Under the pieces are notes generated by a model. The model saw only the letters and a list, made by a program, of their open reading frames with translations. It searched no databases and was not told where the DNA came from. A stretch of DNA of 56,762 bases from Lachnospiraceae bacterium. Its GTDB lineage: Bacteria; Bacillota; Clostridia; Lachnospirales; Lachnospiraceae. A program made the position numbers and the translations under genes. The stretch lies in NCBI GenBank assembly GCA_017620375.1, contig JAFZQN010000056.1, positions 1-56,762 of the forward strand. Reading direction: 5' to 3'. Positions 7,948 to 17,307 of the stretch are shown here, one piece after another. The stretch's first letter is position 1, and each line of letters starts with the position of its first letter.

Positions 7948-9234
7948 ATGCAGAGAGCGAAGAAAGAACAAACTCTTATATTGATACGTGAAGTGATCGT
8001 AACACAGACAAACCACTGGAGTCTGTTTGCACTTAGTTACGGTCTTTCCGTCATGCTCTCGGCCGCATATGATATACCGAGGCTGAACCTGCTTTTATGG
8101 GGGTTGATGGGTCTTGGACTTATCGCTAATTATTTTATAAGACTAAAGACCACGAAGCTGGGACTATCGATCCTGCTGCATTTTCTGGTATTCTTATTGA
8201 TGTCACTTACGGGACTTACATGCTGGGAGTATCTGGCACTGCACGGAGGATTTGCTTTTTTCTACTGCCTGCTGTCTATAGTTAAGCAGACCGGAAGCTC
8301 GGATCAGGAGGATGAAGCATTTTCCATCCCTGTCATAGCGATACTTATATGCGCACCTTTCTTTGTGCTGACGCTCAACAAATATGAGAATATCACAAAC
8401 ATCTACCGTAATCTTCTGATCTGCCTCTTTACCATGTTCTTTATGCAGCATTATTTCGGGAGATACGGAAGGTTTGTAAAGCTCAATGAACACAGTGCAG
8501 GCTTCTTCCCGAAGTCCGAGATCATGGGAGCGGGCCTTAAAAACGTTATCGTATATGTAGGCATTTCGGCAGGCCTGTTTTTCGGTATAGCCAATATGAA
8601 TGCCCTTACCGAATTCGGTGAATATATAAAGGACAGGTTCTGGTATTGGATAAGATATATATGCCGTAAATTGTTCGGTAATTCGGAGCCGGTAGAAAAG
8701 GTATCGGAACGCCTGGACTACAATGATTATGATTCACTTACCGCAAAGCTCGGACAGGGTGAAGTCCGGGAAGAATCCCTGTTCAGCATTATAATGCAGA
8801 AAATAATATGGATCCTTATCATCCTGCTCATCCTGTACGCATTATACAAATTTGTAAAGAAGATACTTAATCTCTTCAACATGAAGCTTGACAGGGAAGA
8901 CGTGATCGTGGACGAACTTGTTATGGATGTCAGGGAAAGCTGTGACAAAACTTCCATTAAGGAAAAGAAAGTAAAGGAGAAAAAGTTTTTCCTTACTCCG
9001 CGTGAGAAAGTCCGCAGATTTTATAAAAATACTGCCAAGGAAAAGTGTTACCGCATATGCAAGTCGGGTGACCCGAAGGCACTCGGATACAAAACCTCGG
9101 GAGAATGCGGAACGGCAGTGGGCGTGAAAGAGCTTTCCGAGGTATATGACAGGGCAAGGTATTCCGAGGAGGAGATCACCGAGCAGGACGTACTCACGAT
9201 GAAAAAAATATATGAGCGTCTGGCAGATTCATAA
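7948..9234 (+). CDS. Polytopic membrane protein of the MoxR/DUF58 operon
   Basis: 428 residues starting two bases after the DUF58 stop. The N-terminal half has about six hydrophobic segments (residues 20-220). One more segment follows at about 285-305 (IIWILIILLILYALYKFV), then a basic cytoplasmic tail. The tail ends with a pattern like the DUF4129 end (YDRARYSEEEITEQDV). In many bacteria the third gene of this operon encodes a transglutaminase with membrane segments. Here no Cys-His-Asp transglutaminase motif is visible, so only the membrane scaffold and tail seem to remain. It is probably the membrane partner of the ATPase; the exact role is unknown. Confidence 0.8.
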   Translation: MQRAKKEQTLILIREVIVTQTNHWSLFALSYGLSVMLSAAYDIPRLNLLLWGLMGLGLIANYFIRLKTTKLGLSILLHFLVFLLMSLTGLTCWEYLALHGGFAFFYCLLSIVKQTGSSDQEDEAFSIPVIAILICAPFFVLTLNKYENITNIYRNLLICLFTMFFMQHYFGRYGRFVKLNEHSAGFFPKSEIMGAGLKNVIVYVGISAGLFFGIANMNALTEFGEYIKDRFWYWIRYICRKLFGNSEPVEKVSERLDYNDYDSLTAKLGQGEVREESLFSIIMQKIIWILIILLILYALYKFVKKILNLFNMKLDREDVIVDELVMDVRESCDKTSIKEKKVKEKKFFLTPREKVRRFYKNTAKEKCYRICKSGDPKALGYKTSGECGTAVGVKELSEVYDRARYSEEEITEQDVLTMKKIYERLADS

Positions 9235-9277
9235 AGCACATCAACAAAAATGGTGATGTGCTTTTATTATTTTTTTG
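9233..9277 (+). terminator. Intrinsic terminator of the MoxR operon
   Basis: A perfect 11-bp stem (AAAGCACATCA / TGATGTGCTTT) is followed by TTATTATTTTTTT. It overlaps the stop codon of the preceding gene. Confidence 0.85.
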
Positions 9278-9350
9278 TAACATATATTATTGGTGAAATA
9301 TGTTAAAAAAGTACTGAAATAACTATATATACTTTAAGGAGGAAAGAGGT

Positions 9351-10550
9351 TTGAAAATCGCAGTATTAGGAGCCGGAGCGATGGGCAGCATGCTGGGTGC
9401 ATACCTGCAGCTTGGCGGGGCAGATGTCACATTGCTTGTAAGAAGAAAAGAATTGGCTGATAAGCTGACTTCTCCCGGAATTGTAATGAGAAGCTATTCG
9501 AATGCAGACGGAGAAAAAACGGAAGTAGGTCCTATCCCCATGAAGGCAGCTGTTGACTGCAACGGACTGGGTGAGATGGATGCAGTGCTTGTCATGGTAA
9601 AAGGGTGCGATACCAAGAGCGCACTTGAAGGTGCTAAACCGATCATCGGCAGCAATACCAAAGTCATCACTCTTCAGAACGGTATCGGTAACACAGATAT
9701 CATTGAAGAAAGCGTAAATAAAGATAATATATACTACGGCTGTGTAAATATGTCAGCTATCATGTCAGCACCCGCAGTACTCGATACAGGTCTGTTCGGT
9801 GACGTGAATGTGGCTTTCGGTTCCGTTGTAAAGGGCGATGAGCAGAAGAAGTTCGGTGACGAGCTTACAGCTATACTTACAGCAGGCGGCCTTAAGGCAG
9901 CATATTCCGATGACATCGATGTTGAAGTATGGTACAAGCTCCTTGTAAATATTGCTGTTAATGCGGGCTGCGGTATCGTACGTCTTCGCGGCGGTGAAGC
10001 AGGCAATGACCAGGATTTCACACTCCTCGCGGTTGATATGTTAAAGGAGGCTATCGCAGTAGGTATGGCTTCCGGAGTAAAGCTTGACTTTAATTACTTC
10101 ATGACACATATCCTTCCCGTAGCACGTAAAACCTCAGGACTCCATTATCCTTCCATGGCACAGGATATGCTCATGAAGAAGGCTCCCACAGAGATAGAGT
10201 TCATCAACGGTGCGATCGAGCGTTTAGGTAAGAAGGCAGGTATCCCTACTCCTGTCAACACCACCATTTCAAGACTTGTACGTACCATTGAGAGAAATTA
10301 CGATAAGCAGTATAAGGATAAAACAGGTAAGACAGGTCCTTCGTTTAAGGTAAAGATAGCAGAAAAGTTCTGTAAAGGCTGCGGATACTGTATCAAGTAC
10401 TGTCCCAAGAAGGTGCTTTCTGCAGAGGATGCGCTTAATGCAAAGGGATATGTAAAGGTTAAGGTTGCAAATGAGGCAGACTGTATCGGATGTCTTTCAT
10501 GCAGTACCGTATGTCCTGAAGCAGCTATTACCGTTATAAAGGAGGACTGA
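9351..10550 (+). CDS. Ketopantoate reductase-like protein fused to a 2x[4Fe-4S] ferredoxin
   Basis: 399 residues with a TTG start at 9351; AAGGAGG lies just upstream and no better start exists. Residues 1-315 are a PanE/ApbA-type NADPH-dependent 2-oxoacid reductase. The nucleotide-binding loop is GAGAMG near the start, followed by LQNGIG, then VWYKLLVNIAVN with the catalytic-type lysine, and the late SMAQDML/EIEFINGAIERLGK pattern. Residues about 330-395 form a ferredoxin with CKGCGYCIKYCP and CIGCLSCSTVCP, each giving four cysteines. The ferredoxin part matches the delta subunit of VOR/KOR enzymes, which otherwise is missing from the operon. It probably carries electrons for the oxidoreductase encoded downstream. 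The fusion is unusual. Confidence 0.88.
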   Translation: MKIAVLGAGAMGSMLGAYLQLGGADVTLLVRRKELADKLTSPGIVMRSYSNADGEKTEVGPIPMKAAVDCNGLGEMDAVLVMVKGCDTKSALEGAKPIIGSNTKVITLQNGIGNTDIIEESVNKDNIYYGCVNMSAIMSAPAVLDTGLFGDVNVAFGSVVKGDEQKKFGDELTAILTAGGLKAAYSDDIDVEVWYKLLVNIAVNAGCGIVRLRGGEAGNDQDFTLLAVDMLKEAIAVGMASGVKLDFNYFMTHILPVARKTSGLHYPSMAQDMLMKKAPTEIEFINGAIERLGKKAGIPTPVNTTISRLVRTIERNYDKQYKDKTGKTGPSFKVKIAEKFCKGCGYCIKYCPKKVLSAEDALNAKGYVKVKVANEADCIGCLSCSTVCPEAAITVIKED

Positions 10551-10551
10551 C

Positions 10552-11628
10552 ATGGAAAAGAAGTTTATGAAGGGTAACGAAGCATTAGCTGAGGCTGCCG
10601 TAAGAGCAGGCGTCAGATTCTTCGCAGGATACCCTATAACTCCCCAGAACGAGGTTCCGGAGTATTTAAGCCGCAGATTACCCGAGGTTGGCGGTGTATT
10701 TATCCAGGGTGAGAGCGAGATCGCTTCGATAAATATGGTATACGGTGCAGCAAGCACCGGTGTTAGGGCTATGACATCATCTTCAGGCCCCGGACTTTCT
10801 CTTAAGTGTGAGGGTATTTCTTACCTTGCTGCAGCACAGCTTCCCGCACTTATAGTAGACGTTAGCCGTGGCGGCCCCGGTCTTGGAAGCATCCAGCCCG
10901 CACAGTCCGATTACCTTATGGTGACCAAAGCGTTAGGACATGGCGGACACAGACTTATGGTATTTGCTCCTTCCACACTTCAGGAGATAGTTGATCTTGT
11001 ATACAATGCATTCGATTACGCAGAGCGTGACAGAAATCCTGTATGCGTGCTTATGGACGGTGTACTTGGTGCTATGATGGAGCAGGTAGAACTTCCTCCC
11101 ATGAAGGAGCCGAACCCGAAGGCTCAGTCCTCATGGACCATGGGCAGATGGGAAGGCGAAGAGAAGAGACAGTCACATCTTATCTCTCCCATATATGAAG
11201 CAGGCCTCGAAGGACTCAATAAGTCCTTTGCAGAGCGTACAAAGCGTTGGGAAAAGGAAGACGTAAAGGTCGAGGAGCTTTATCTTGACGATGCGGAGTA
11301 TGTGGTTACCGCATACGGTATAGCTGCACGTGTTGTAAAGCAGGTAGTTGAAGAGTTAAGAGCCGAGGGCGTAAAGATCGGCGTTATCCGTCCCATCACC
11401 TTATTCCCGTTCCCTAAGGAGAGCTTCAATAAGCTTGATTACAATAAGGTTAAAGGTATCATTGATATAGAAATGACCATCCCTGCCCAGATGGGTGAGG
11501 ATGTTAAGGCAGCAGTAAGCGGAAGAGCACCCGTATACGAGTACGGTCATTCGGGCGGAGTTCTTCTGGACGATTACGATGTTAAGCAGGCTATAAAGAA
11601 GATCATAGCCGGAGAGGAGGAGAAATAA
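10552..11628 (+). CDS. vorB: 2-oxoacid:ferredoxin oxidoreductase alpha subunit (VorB/KorA type)
   Basis: 358 residues. It is part of the enzyme that interconverts a branched-chain 2-oxoacid plus CoA with acyl-CoA, CO2 and reduced ferredoxin. The N-terminal pyrimidine-binding-type domain shows MKGNEALAEAAVRAG, FAGYPITPQNEVPEYL and SSGPGLSLKCEGISYLAAA. The C-terminal domain II has a conserved VVTAYGIAARVVKQ and IRPITLFPFP. The start is two bases after the ferredoxin fusion gene, and the end overlaps the beta subunit. The choice of VOR over KOR is inferred from the ketopantoate-reductase partner and the acyl-CoA ligase; 2-oxoglutarate as substrate cannot be excluded. Confidence 0.9.
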   Translation: MEKKFMKGNEALAEAAVRAGVRFFAGYPITPQNEVPEYLSRRLPEVGGVFIQGESEIASINMVYGAASTGVRAMTSSSGPGLSLKCEGISYLAAAQLPALIVDVSRGGPGLGSIQPAQSDYLMVTKALGHGGHRLMVFAPSTLQEIVDLVYNAFDYAERDRNPVCVLMDGVLGAMMEQVELPPMKEPNPKAQSSWTMGRWEGEEKRQSHLISPIYEAGLEGLNKSFAERTKRWEKEDVKVEELYLDDAEYVVTAYGIAARVVKQVVEELRAEGVKIGVIRPITLFPFPKESFNKLDYNKVKGIIDIEMTIPAQMGEDVKAAVSGRAPVYEYGHSGGVLLDDYDVKQAIKKIIAGEEEK

Positions 11629-12380
11629 TGAGTACATTATATGAAAGACCGAAGTCGATCCTCCCTACAGCGTCATCCTACTGCCCCGGATGTCTGCATG
11701 CCACAGCTACCAAGATCATAGCTGAGGCTATAGATGAATTAAAGGTAAGGGAAAAGGCGGTTTATGTACTTCCCGTAGGCTGTTCCACACAGGGACTTGT
11801 TTCATGGGACCTTGATATCATAGGTTCGGCACACGGAAGAGCTCCGGCGGTTGCAACCGGTATAAAGAGATGCAGACCCGATTGTCTGGTATTCTGTTAT
11901 CAGGGCGACGGAGACCTGGCTTCCATAGGACTTGCAGAGATCCTTTCATGTGCAAACCGCGGTGAGAATATCACCATAATATTTGCAAACAACTCCATAT
12001 TCGGTATGACCGGCGGACAGATGGCACCTACCACACTGCTCGGACAGAAGGCAACCACAGCCGTTAACGGAAGAAATCTTCTTGGTACCGGATACCCTTT
12101 AAGAATGTGTGAGCTTATTAAAGAACTTGATGCTCCCAGGCTTGTTACACGTTGTACACTCCGTACACCGGCAGGTATCAAACAGGCTAAGGCAGCCATC
12201 ATCAAAGGCTTTAAGAACCAGCTTGAAAATAAGGGCTTTTCATTTATCGAGCTCCTTACAAACTGTCCCACTACATGGCACTGCGATCCTGTCACAAGCT
12301 TGGAATTCATGGAAAAGCAGACAGAAAAGTATTTTGAGTGTAAGACTTTTGTGGACAAGGAAGAGAGGTTTGGAGAATGA
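11628..12380 (+). CDS. 2-oxoacid:ferredoxin oxidoreductase beta subunit (thiamine diphosphate-binding)
   Basis: 250 residues. This subunit binds thiamine diphosphate. The motif GDGDLASIGLAEILSCANRG and then ANNSIFGMTGGQMAPTT gives the metal and diphosphate ligands (GDGD and the later Asn). An N-terminal CPGC (about residue 18) and further cysteines (CSTQG) are likely iron-sulfur ligands, as in KorB/VorA. The ATG overlaps the alpha-subunit stop by one base, and the end overlaps the gamma gene by four bases. All subunits should be made in fixed ratio. Confidence 0.9.
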   Translation: MSTLYERPKSILPTASSYCPGCLHATATKIIAEAIDELKVREKAVYVLPVGCSTQGLVSWDLDIIGSAHGRAPAVATGIKRCRPDCLVFCYQGDGDLASIGLAEILSCANRGENITIIFANNSIFGMTGGQMAPTTLLGQKATTAVNGRNLLGTGYPLRMCELIKELDAPRLVTRCTLRTPAGIKQAKAAIIKGFKNQLENKGFSFIELLTNCPTTWHCDPVTSLEFMEKQTEKYFECKTFVDKEERFGE

Positions 12381-13168
12381 AATATTCATTACTTATATCA
12401 GGTACGGGCGGACAGGGTGTTATGTCAGCAGGAGCTTCTCTTGCAGCAACTGCCGCTGCAATCGGTTTTTCCACCTTTGTTCCGTGGTATGGAGCAGCAC
12501 AGCGAGGCGGCATAGCAAAATGTACCGTTATGCTTTCGGATAAGCCCATCCTTTCACCCCTTCCGGGTAAATGCATGGGTATGATCGCCATGAGTGATGA
12601 TGCATGTCAGAAGGGACTTGCAGAGCTTGTTCCCGATGGACTTGTTATCAGAAATTCAAGCCGTGCAAAGAGTAAGATCAGAAGCGGCGGAGTATATCTC
12701 CTTGATGTACCCGCAGATGATATGGCAAAGCAGATCGGTGATGTCAGGATGGCTAATATGATCCTTATCGGAGCCCTCTTAGGCTTTACCAAGATGCTTC
12801 CCAAGGAGATCGTGGTAGCCGGACTTACCAAGAAGCTTGCAGGCAAAGGTGAGCTTGTGGTTATGGCTAACCAGAAGGCATTGGAGGCAGGCTTTGAGTG
12901 GGGTGCAGATAAGTCCCATATTAAGAAGCTTGAGCCCAAGGCTGCTACCAATTCAAAGTACAGCATTGAAAAGACCACTGTAGGCGAGATCCTTGATACA
13001 CCTAAGCTTCGTGCCATAGTAGAAAAAATGTTCCCTCAGGTTCTCAACCATCCCTTACTTGAAACCGGCAGAACTTTCAAGTTTATCGATGCGGTTCCTT
13101 ACATGAAGGATATGTTAAAACCTGAAGATCTTGATAATTTCAGTGACGCATTGGAAGAAGTGGAATAA
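12377..13168 (+). CDS. 2-oxoacid:ferredoxin oxidoreductase gamma subunit
   Basis: 263 residues. It is the gamma (POR-gamma domain) subunit, with GTGGQGVMSAGASLAA near the N-terminus and the conserved WYGAAQRGGIAKCTVMLSD. The domain spans about residues 1-180. The extra C-terminal 80 residues (KLEPKAATNSKYSIEK onward) are longer than in the simplest family members. The gene is coupled to the beta subunit by a four-base overlap. Together with the two upstream genes and the ferredoxin fusion it completes a four-part enzyme. Confidence 0.88.
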   Translation: MKYSLLISGTGGQGVMSAGASLAATAAAIGFSTFVPWYGAAQRGGIAKCTVMLSDKPILSPLPGKCMGMIAMSDDACQKGLAELVPDGLVIRNSSRAKSKIRSGGVYLLDVPADDMAKQIGDVRMANMILIGALLGFTKMLPKEIVVAGLTKKLAGKGELVVMANQKALEAGFEWGADKSHIKKLEPKAATNSKYSIEKTTVGEILDTPKLRAIVEKMFPQVLNHPLLETGRTFKFIDAVPYMKDMLKPEDLDNFSDALEEVE

Positions 13169-13219
13169 GGGACAGAGAACAAAAACTAAAGGGGTCGGCT
13201 AAAAAAGCCGGATAAAGAA

Positions 13220-14956
13220 ATGTTAGGTTTCAGAAAAAAAGAAGACACAAGAGATATTTTTGAAAAGCTCTATAATGATGCGGATGACGGAGCAGATACA
13301 ATACTCAATTACTATGACGGGACTATGTGCGATGCGTTCTTCCGTGCGGCAGATATCTACCCCGGATATATCGCATACGAATTCCTTGGCAGAAAAGTAA
13401 CCTATAAGGCCATGCGTAAGCAGGTCGAGCTGGCGGCAAAGGCATTAAAGAGCGCGGGACTTAAGCCCGGAGAGTGCGTTACGATAGCACTTCCCAACTG
13501 TCCCCAGGCCCTTGTCCTTTTATATGCGGTAAATCTTGCAGGCGGTATAGCCAGCATGATACATCCGTTATCATCGGAAAGAGAGATAGATTATTACCTT
13601 AAGACCTCCAGGGCCGTAATGGTAGTAACATTGGACCAATTATTCGGTAAGTTTGTGAATATCCTTGAGGAGTCGGAGGTAAGGCTTACCATAGTTACCG
13701 GTATCCAGGACGGACTGGTATTCCCAAAGAATGTAGCCTACAAAATGACCGTAGGACGTAAGACCGAGAAGGTAGAGGAAAATGAGAGCATCATCAGATG
13801 GAATACTTTCCTTGATCTCGGTAAGGACTATGAAGGTCCTTTTGCAGAGAGCCGTCAGCCTCACGATCCTGCAGTTATCCTGTTTTCCGGCGGTACTACC
13901 GGAACTACAAAGGGAGTTGTACTTACCAATCACAACTTCAATTCCCAGGCTATTATGATAAAGGCTACGGTACCGGTACTTACACCCGGGGACAAGTTCA
14001 TCGCAGCTATGCCTATGTTCCACGGCTTTGGACTCGGTATATGCATCCACTGCATGCTTTATGCGGGTGCAGAGACCATACTTATACCCAGGTTTACAGC
14101 CAAGAGCTACGTAAAGCTTATATCGGAGTCAAAGTGCTCATACTTTGCAGGTGTGCCCACTCTGTTTGAGGCTATCTTAAGAGTACCGCATATCCACGGA
14201 CTTGACTTCAGCCACTTAAAGGGCATATTCTCGGGCGGCGACAGCCTTTCACCCGAGCTTAAGGACAGATTCGACAAGTTCCTGTTCGAGCATAACTCAC
14301 CCGTACAGGTACGTGAAGGATACGGAGCCACAGAGACACTTTCCGCGTGCTGCCTCTCACCTAAAGAGGGCGCTAAGCGCGGCAGCATAGGATTCCCCTT
14401 TGCCGATATGTGCTTTAAGATCATCGACCATGATACCGGTAAAGAGATGAAGCCCGGTGAGACAGGTGAGATCATCATAAGCGGTCCTCTTGTTATGAAG
14501 GAATACATCGGTAATCCTGAGGAAACGGCACAGACACTGCGTGTGGATGAAAACGGTGTAAAGTGGCTGTATACGGGCGATCTCGGTATGATCGACGAGG
14601 AAGGTTTCGTATTCTTTAAGGGACGTGCCAAGAGGATGATCATTGCTTCCGGATATAATGTATATCCCAACCAGGTTGAATCGGTACTGGAGGAACATCC
14701 CAAGGTGGAAAAGGCATGTGTCATCGGTGTTGCCGATAAGTACAGAATGCAGAAGATCAAAGCGTTTATAGTACTTAAGCAGGGAATCCAGGCAAATGAT
14801 GAGACTAAACAGGAAATCCTTGATTACTGCAGGAATAAGTTTGCAAAATATGCTAAACCCAATGAAATAGAATTCAGAGAGTCACTTCCACAGACCAAGA
14901 TCGGAAAAACCGATTATCGTAAGCTGGAAGATGAAGAGAAGAAAAAGACAGCATGA
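13220..14956 (+). CDS. AMP-forming acyl-CoA synthetase
   Basis: 578 residues. It belongs to the adenylate-forming (ANL) superfamily and activates a carboxylic acid with ATP and CoA. The phosphate-binding motif is ILFSGGTTGTTKGVVLTNHN (about 220-240). A further motif is GYGATETLSACCLSP, then YTGDLGMIDEEGFVFFKGRAKRM holds the conserved Asp and Arg, and the C-terminal lysine motif is LPQTKIGKTDYRKLE. The gene follows the oxidoreductase genes after 51 bases that include a small GGCT/AGCC hairpin. The substrate is unknown. With a VOR in reverse, an isobutyrate-, isovalerate- or aryl-acid-activating enzyme is plausible. Confidence 0.88.
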   Translation: MLGFRKKEDTRDIFEKLYNDADDGADTILNYYDGTMCDAFFRAADIYPGYIAYEFLGRKVTYKAMRKQVELAAKALKSAGLKPGECVTIALPNCPQALVLLYAVNLAGGIASMIHPLSSEREIDYYLKTSRAVMVVTLDQLFGKFVNILEESEVRLTIVTGIQDGLVFPKNVAYKMTVGRKTEKVEENESIIRWNTFLDLGKDYEGPFAESRQPHDPAVILFSGGTTGTTKGVVLTNHNFNSQAIMIKATVPVLTPGDKFIAAMPMFHGFGLGICIHCMLYAGAETILIPRFTAKSYVKLISESKCSYFAGVPTLFEAILRVPHIHGLDFSHLKGIFSGGDSLSPELKDRFDKFLFEHNSPVQVREGYGATETLSACCLSPKEGAKRGSIGFPFADMCFKIIDHDTGKEMKPGETGEIIISGPLVMKEYIGNPEETAQTLRVDENGVKWLYTGDLGMIDEEGFVFFKGRAKRMIIASGYNVYPNQVESVLEEHPKVEKACVIGVADKYRMQKIKAFIVLKQGIQANDETKQEILDYCRNKFAKYAKPNEIEFRESLPQTKIGKTDYRKLEDEEKKKTA

Positions 14957-14962
14957 TATATT

Positions 14963-14992
14963 GCCCCGTGCCGATATGTGCACGGGGTTTTA
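14963..14992 (+). terminator. Intrinsic terminator of the oxidoreductase operon
   Basis: A perfect 9-bp GC-rich stem (GCCCCGTGC / GCACGGGGT region) is followed by TTTTAT. Confidence 0.85.
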
Positions 14993-15000
14993 TAGTATTC

Positions 15001-15029
15001 TTGAAATGTATCTGAAATTGTGGTATAAT
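15001..15029 (+). promoter_or_regulatory. Sigma-70-type promoter
   Basis: TTGAAA (15001-15006), 17 bases and TATAAT (15024-15029) lie 32 bases before the patatin gene. Confidence 0.7.
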
Positions 15030-15061
15030 TTTCATGATTGTGATAAAACGGAGGAAGATCT

Positions 15062-15910
15062 ATGCTCATAGACGGAGGTCTTGTTCTTGAAGGAGGAGGC
15101 ACGAGATGCCTTTTCTCGGCGGGGATACTGGACCGATTGTTAGAAAACCAAATATATTTTAAACATGTCTATTCTGTTTCGGCAGGAGCATATATCGGCA
15201 TCAGTTATATCTCTAAGCAACCGGGCTGGGCAAGAAAGTCGCTTTTGGAAACAGTTAAGACTAAAAAGCTTTTTTCATGGTCGAATTTCTTTTTAAGAGG
15301 CTCGGTCATCAATATCAAGCTAATGTTTGACAAAATACCGAATGAACTGCTGCCTATCGATTATGATGAGTTTTTCAATTCCGGACAGACACTTACCATG
15401 TGCCTCACGGACCTAAAGACCGGTGAACCTGTATACATAAATGAGTATCAGGATAAAAAGCATCTGATGGATATGTGCTGTGCATCCAATTCGTTTCCGG
15501 TTATCAGCAGAACGAAGTTTGTGGACGGAAGACCGATGACGGACGGCGGGATGGCGGATGCCATTCCTGTCAGAAAAGCTTTTTCCGACGGTATACGTAA
15601 GAGCCTCATAATACTTACTCAGCAGAGCCGTTACAGGAAAGAGCTTAAGACCAGTAAGCTTATAACCACACGTTATTTCTGGCATAAAAACTTTGTAAAG
15701 ACCATAAAAGAAAGACCTTACAAGTATAATTCGGATCTGGATTATGTGGAAGAACTTGTCCATCAGGATCAGGCCATAGCGTTTTATCCTGAGATAACCC
15801 TTCCGAAGCTTATAACACGTGACCCGGAAAAGCTGCGCGAACTGTACGATCACGGTTATGAGATGGGATTGGAAGTAGTAAAAAAAGTAAAAGAATTTTT
15901 TAAAATTTAA
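15062..15910 (+). CDS. Patatin-like phospholipase (YjjU-like)
   Basis: 282 residues. It is a cytoplasmic acyl hydrolase of the patatin class with a Ser-Asp catalytic dyad. The oxyanion-type glycine loop is LEGGGTRCLFSAG near residue 10. The nucleophile motif is VYSVSAGAYIG; the usual G-x-S-x-G appears as S-V-S-A-G, so the first glycine is replaced. The catalytic Asp lies in DGGMADAIPV. Its role in lipid turnover is inferred. It is followed after 10 bases by a membrane protein gene and is likely in the same operon. Confidence 0.88.
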   Translation: MLIDGGLVLEGGGTRCLFSAGILDRLLENQIYFKHVYSVSAGAYIGISYISKQPGWARKSLLETVKTKKLFSWSNFFLRGSVINIKLMFDKIPNELLPIDYDEFFNSGQTLTMCLTDLKTGEPVYINEYQDKKHLMDMCCASNSFPVISRTKFVDGRPMTDGGMADAIPVRKAFSDGIRKSLIILTQQSRYRKELKTSKLITTRYFWHKNFVKTIKERPYKYNSDLDYVEELVHQDQAIAFYPEITLPKLITRDPEKLRELYDHGYEMGLEVVKKVKEFFKI

Positions 15911-15920
15911 GGTGAAATAA

Positions 15921-17294
15921 ATGATAAAAAAGCTTTTGCTGACATTAAAATACGGAGAGAAAAAAGCCAGAACGGTATTATCGATCGTTCTTATATTGAT
16001 AATCGCAGGACTGGTACTTCTGGTACTGGGGATAACCGGAAGTTCGCTTATTATGCTCGGCGGCGGTGCTCTCCTTATGATATCGGGACTTCTGGTACTC
16101 TTTTCATTTTCCTTTGTAGACATAGATGTGAGTATGGCAGACAAAAATAAGGATACCGAAAAGAAGGAAAAGAAGGAGAAGAAGGAGAAAAAAGATAAAG
16201 CCGGTCCGGCCGCAAAGAAGGATGATACGGAAGGCACCGATAACGAGCTTGCAGCAGGTATGGAGGACATTGATTTTTCCATGCTGGCCGAGGATCTGTC
16301 GGATGTTGCGATAGGAGTGGAAGGTTTAGCGCTCGGTTCTCTGGGTGAAAACCTTACCGATAAAGATGAGTCTTCCGATAAAAAAGAAAAAACCGAAGAA
16401 GATGCTAAGGCTGAGGAGGACCTCTTAACCGAGGAGATAGTTAAAAAAGCCGAACAGATAAATAAAGAATTATCTACCGACGTTTCGGACAAGAAGATCA
16501 GACACGTATCGGATCTTGAAGATGAAGACGGCGATAAAGCCTCAAAAGAGGGTGAGAAGACCGAAAAGGAAAAACCGAAGCCTACTCCTAAACAGATAAA
16601 AGCCAGGAAAAAAATGCTCAGGGTCCGCAGGGATGACAGAAGATATACACCTGTTTTCATCGATTCATGGAATGAGGTGTCTGCGCACAGGGTACCCGCA
16701 TTTATACAGGATAAGGGTAAGACGGCCAATATCGTGCTTGTCGAAAGCGCATTACGTACCGAGCTGATGCCCATGAAGGACTTCTTAAAGGTCACATATA
16801 AAAAGAATGTTGAAGACCGTATGGCGGAAAGCTATGAGGAGATAAGGAACGATAAAGAAGTAAACGCATTGTTCGGAGATCTGCTCCCGGCACTTTATCC
16901 CGGATCCAACATGAACGATACAAGTGTCTTGTACAAGAACCTGTACGTATTGGGCGGTAAGATAGCTGTGACTCCGAGATCCCTCAGAAAGCTTTTCAAT
17001 AAGTTTGATTTTGAATTTAAGGTATTCGATTCGCTTAATCTTAAAGGCAATTATTCAAAGTACTTTAAGATGGCATATGAGAACAGGATATTCTGGACGG
17101 ATAACGTTATAACACAGAATGATTATCAGGACAGGATAAGGGGATTACTGCAGACAATGGTGGAAGATGATAAGATCTCAACTTCCGAGTTCGAAAATGA
17201 CCTTGAGATGATGGTAAGATATAATCTTATCACAAAGGAATATGCAGATTATTATTCGGCCAGAAAGACCGATAAAATAAGGATAAGGATATAA
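15921..17294 (+). CDS. Membrane-anchored protein of unknown function
   Basis: 457 residues. Not recognised. Two hydrophobic segments lie at about 17-45 and 48-66. They are followed by a long charged linker rich in Lys, Glu and Asp (about 72-230, with KKEKKEKKEKK) that is probably disordered or coiled. A folded cytoplasmic domain of about 220 residues (about 235-455) starts at DDRRYTPVFIDSWNEV. No known catalytic motif is visible. The start is ATG 15921 with GGTGAAA upstream. A charged linker between membrane and soluble domain could hold partner proteins at the membrane. Confidence 0.75.
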   Translation: MIKKLLLTLKYGEKKARTVLSIVLILIIAGLVLLVLGITGSSLIMLGGGALLMISGLLVLFSFSFVDIDVSMADKNKDTEKKEKKEKKEKKDKAGPAAKKDDTEGTDNELAAGMEDIDFSMLAEDLSDVAIGVEGLALGSLGENLTDKDESSDKKEKTEEDAKAEEDLLTEEIVKKAEQINKELSTDVSDKKIRHVSDLEDEDGDKASKEGEKTEKEKPKPTPKQIKARKKMLRVRRDDRRYTPVFIDSWNEVSAHRVPAFIQDKGKTANIVLVESALRTELMPMKDFLKVTYKKNVEDRMAESYEEIRNDKEVNALFGDLLPALYPGSNMNDTSVLYKNLYVLGGKIAVTPRSLRKLFNKFDFEFKVFDSLNLKGNYSKYFKMAYENRIFWTDNVITQNDYQDRIRGLLQTMVEDDKISTSEFENDLEMMVRYNLITKEYADYYSARKTDKIRIRI

Positions 17295-17307
17295 GGGGGA
17301 GAAATGT

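Noticed and set aside
15413-16795. Long minus-strand open frame of 460 codons
   Set aside because: It is Ser-rich and runs antisense to two well-supported genes with promoter and ribosome sites; it arises from codon bias of the Lys/Glu-rich linker.
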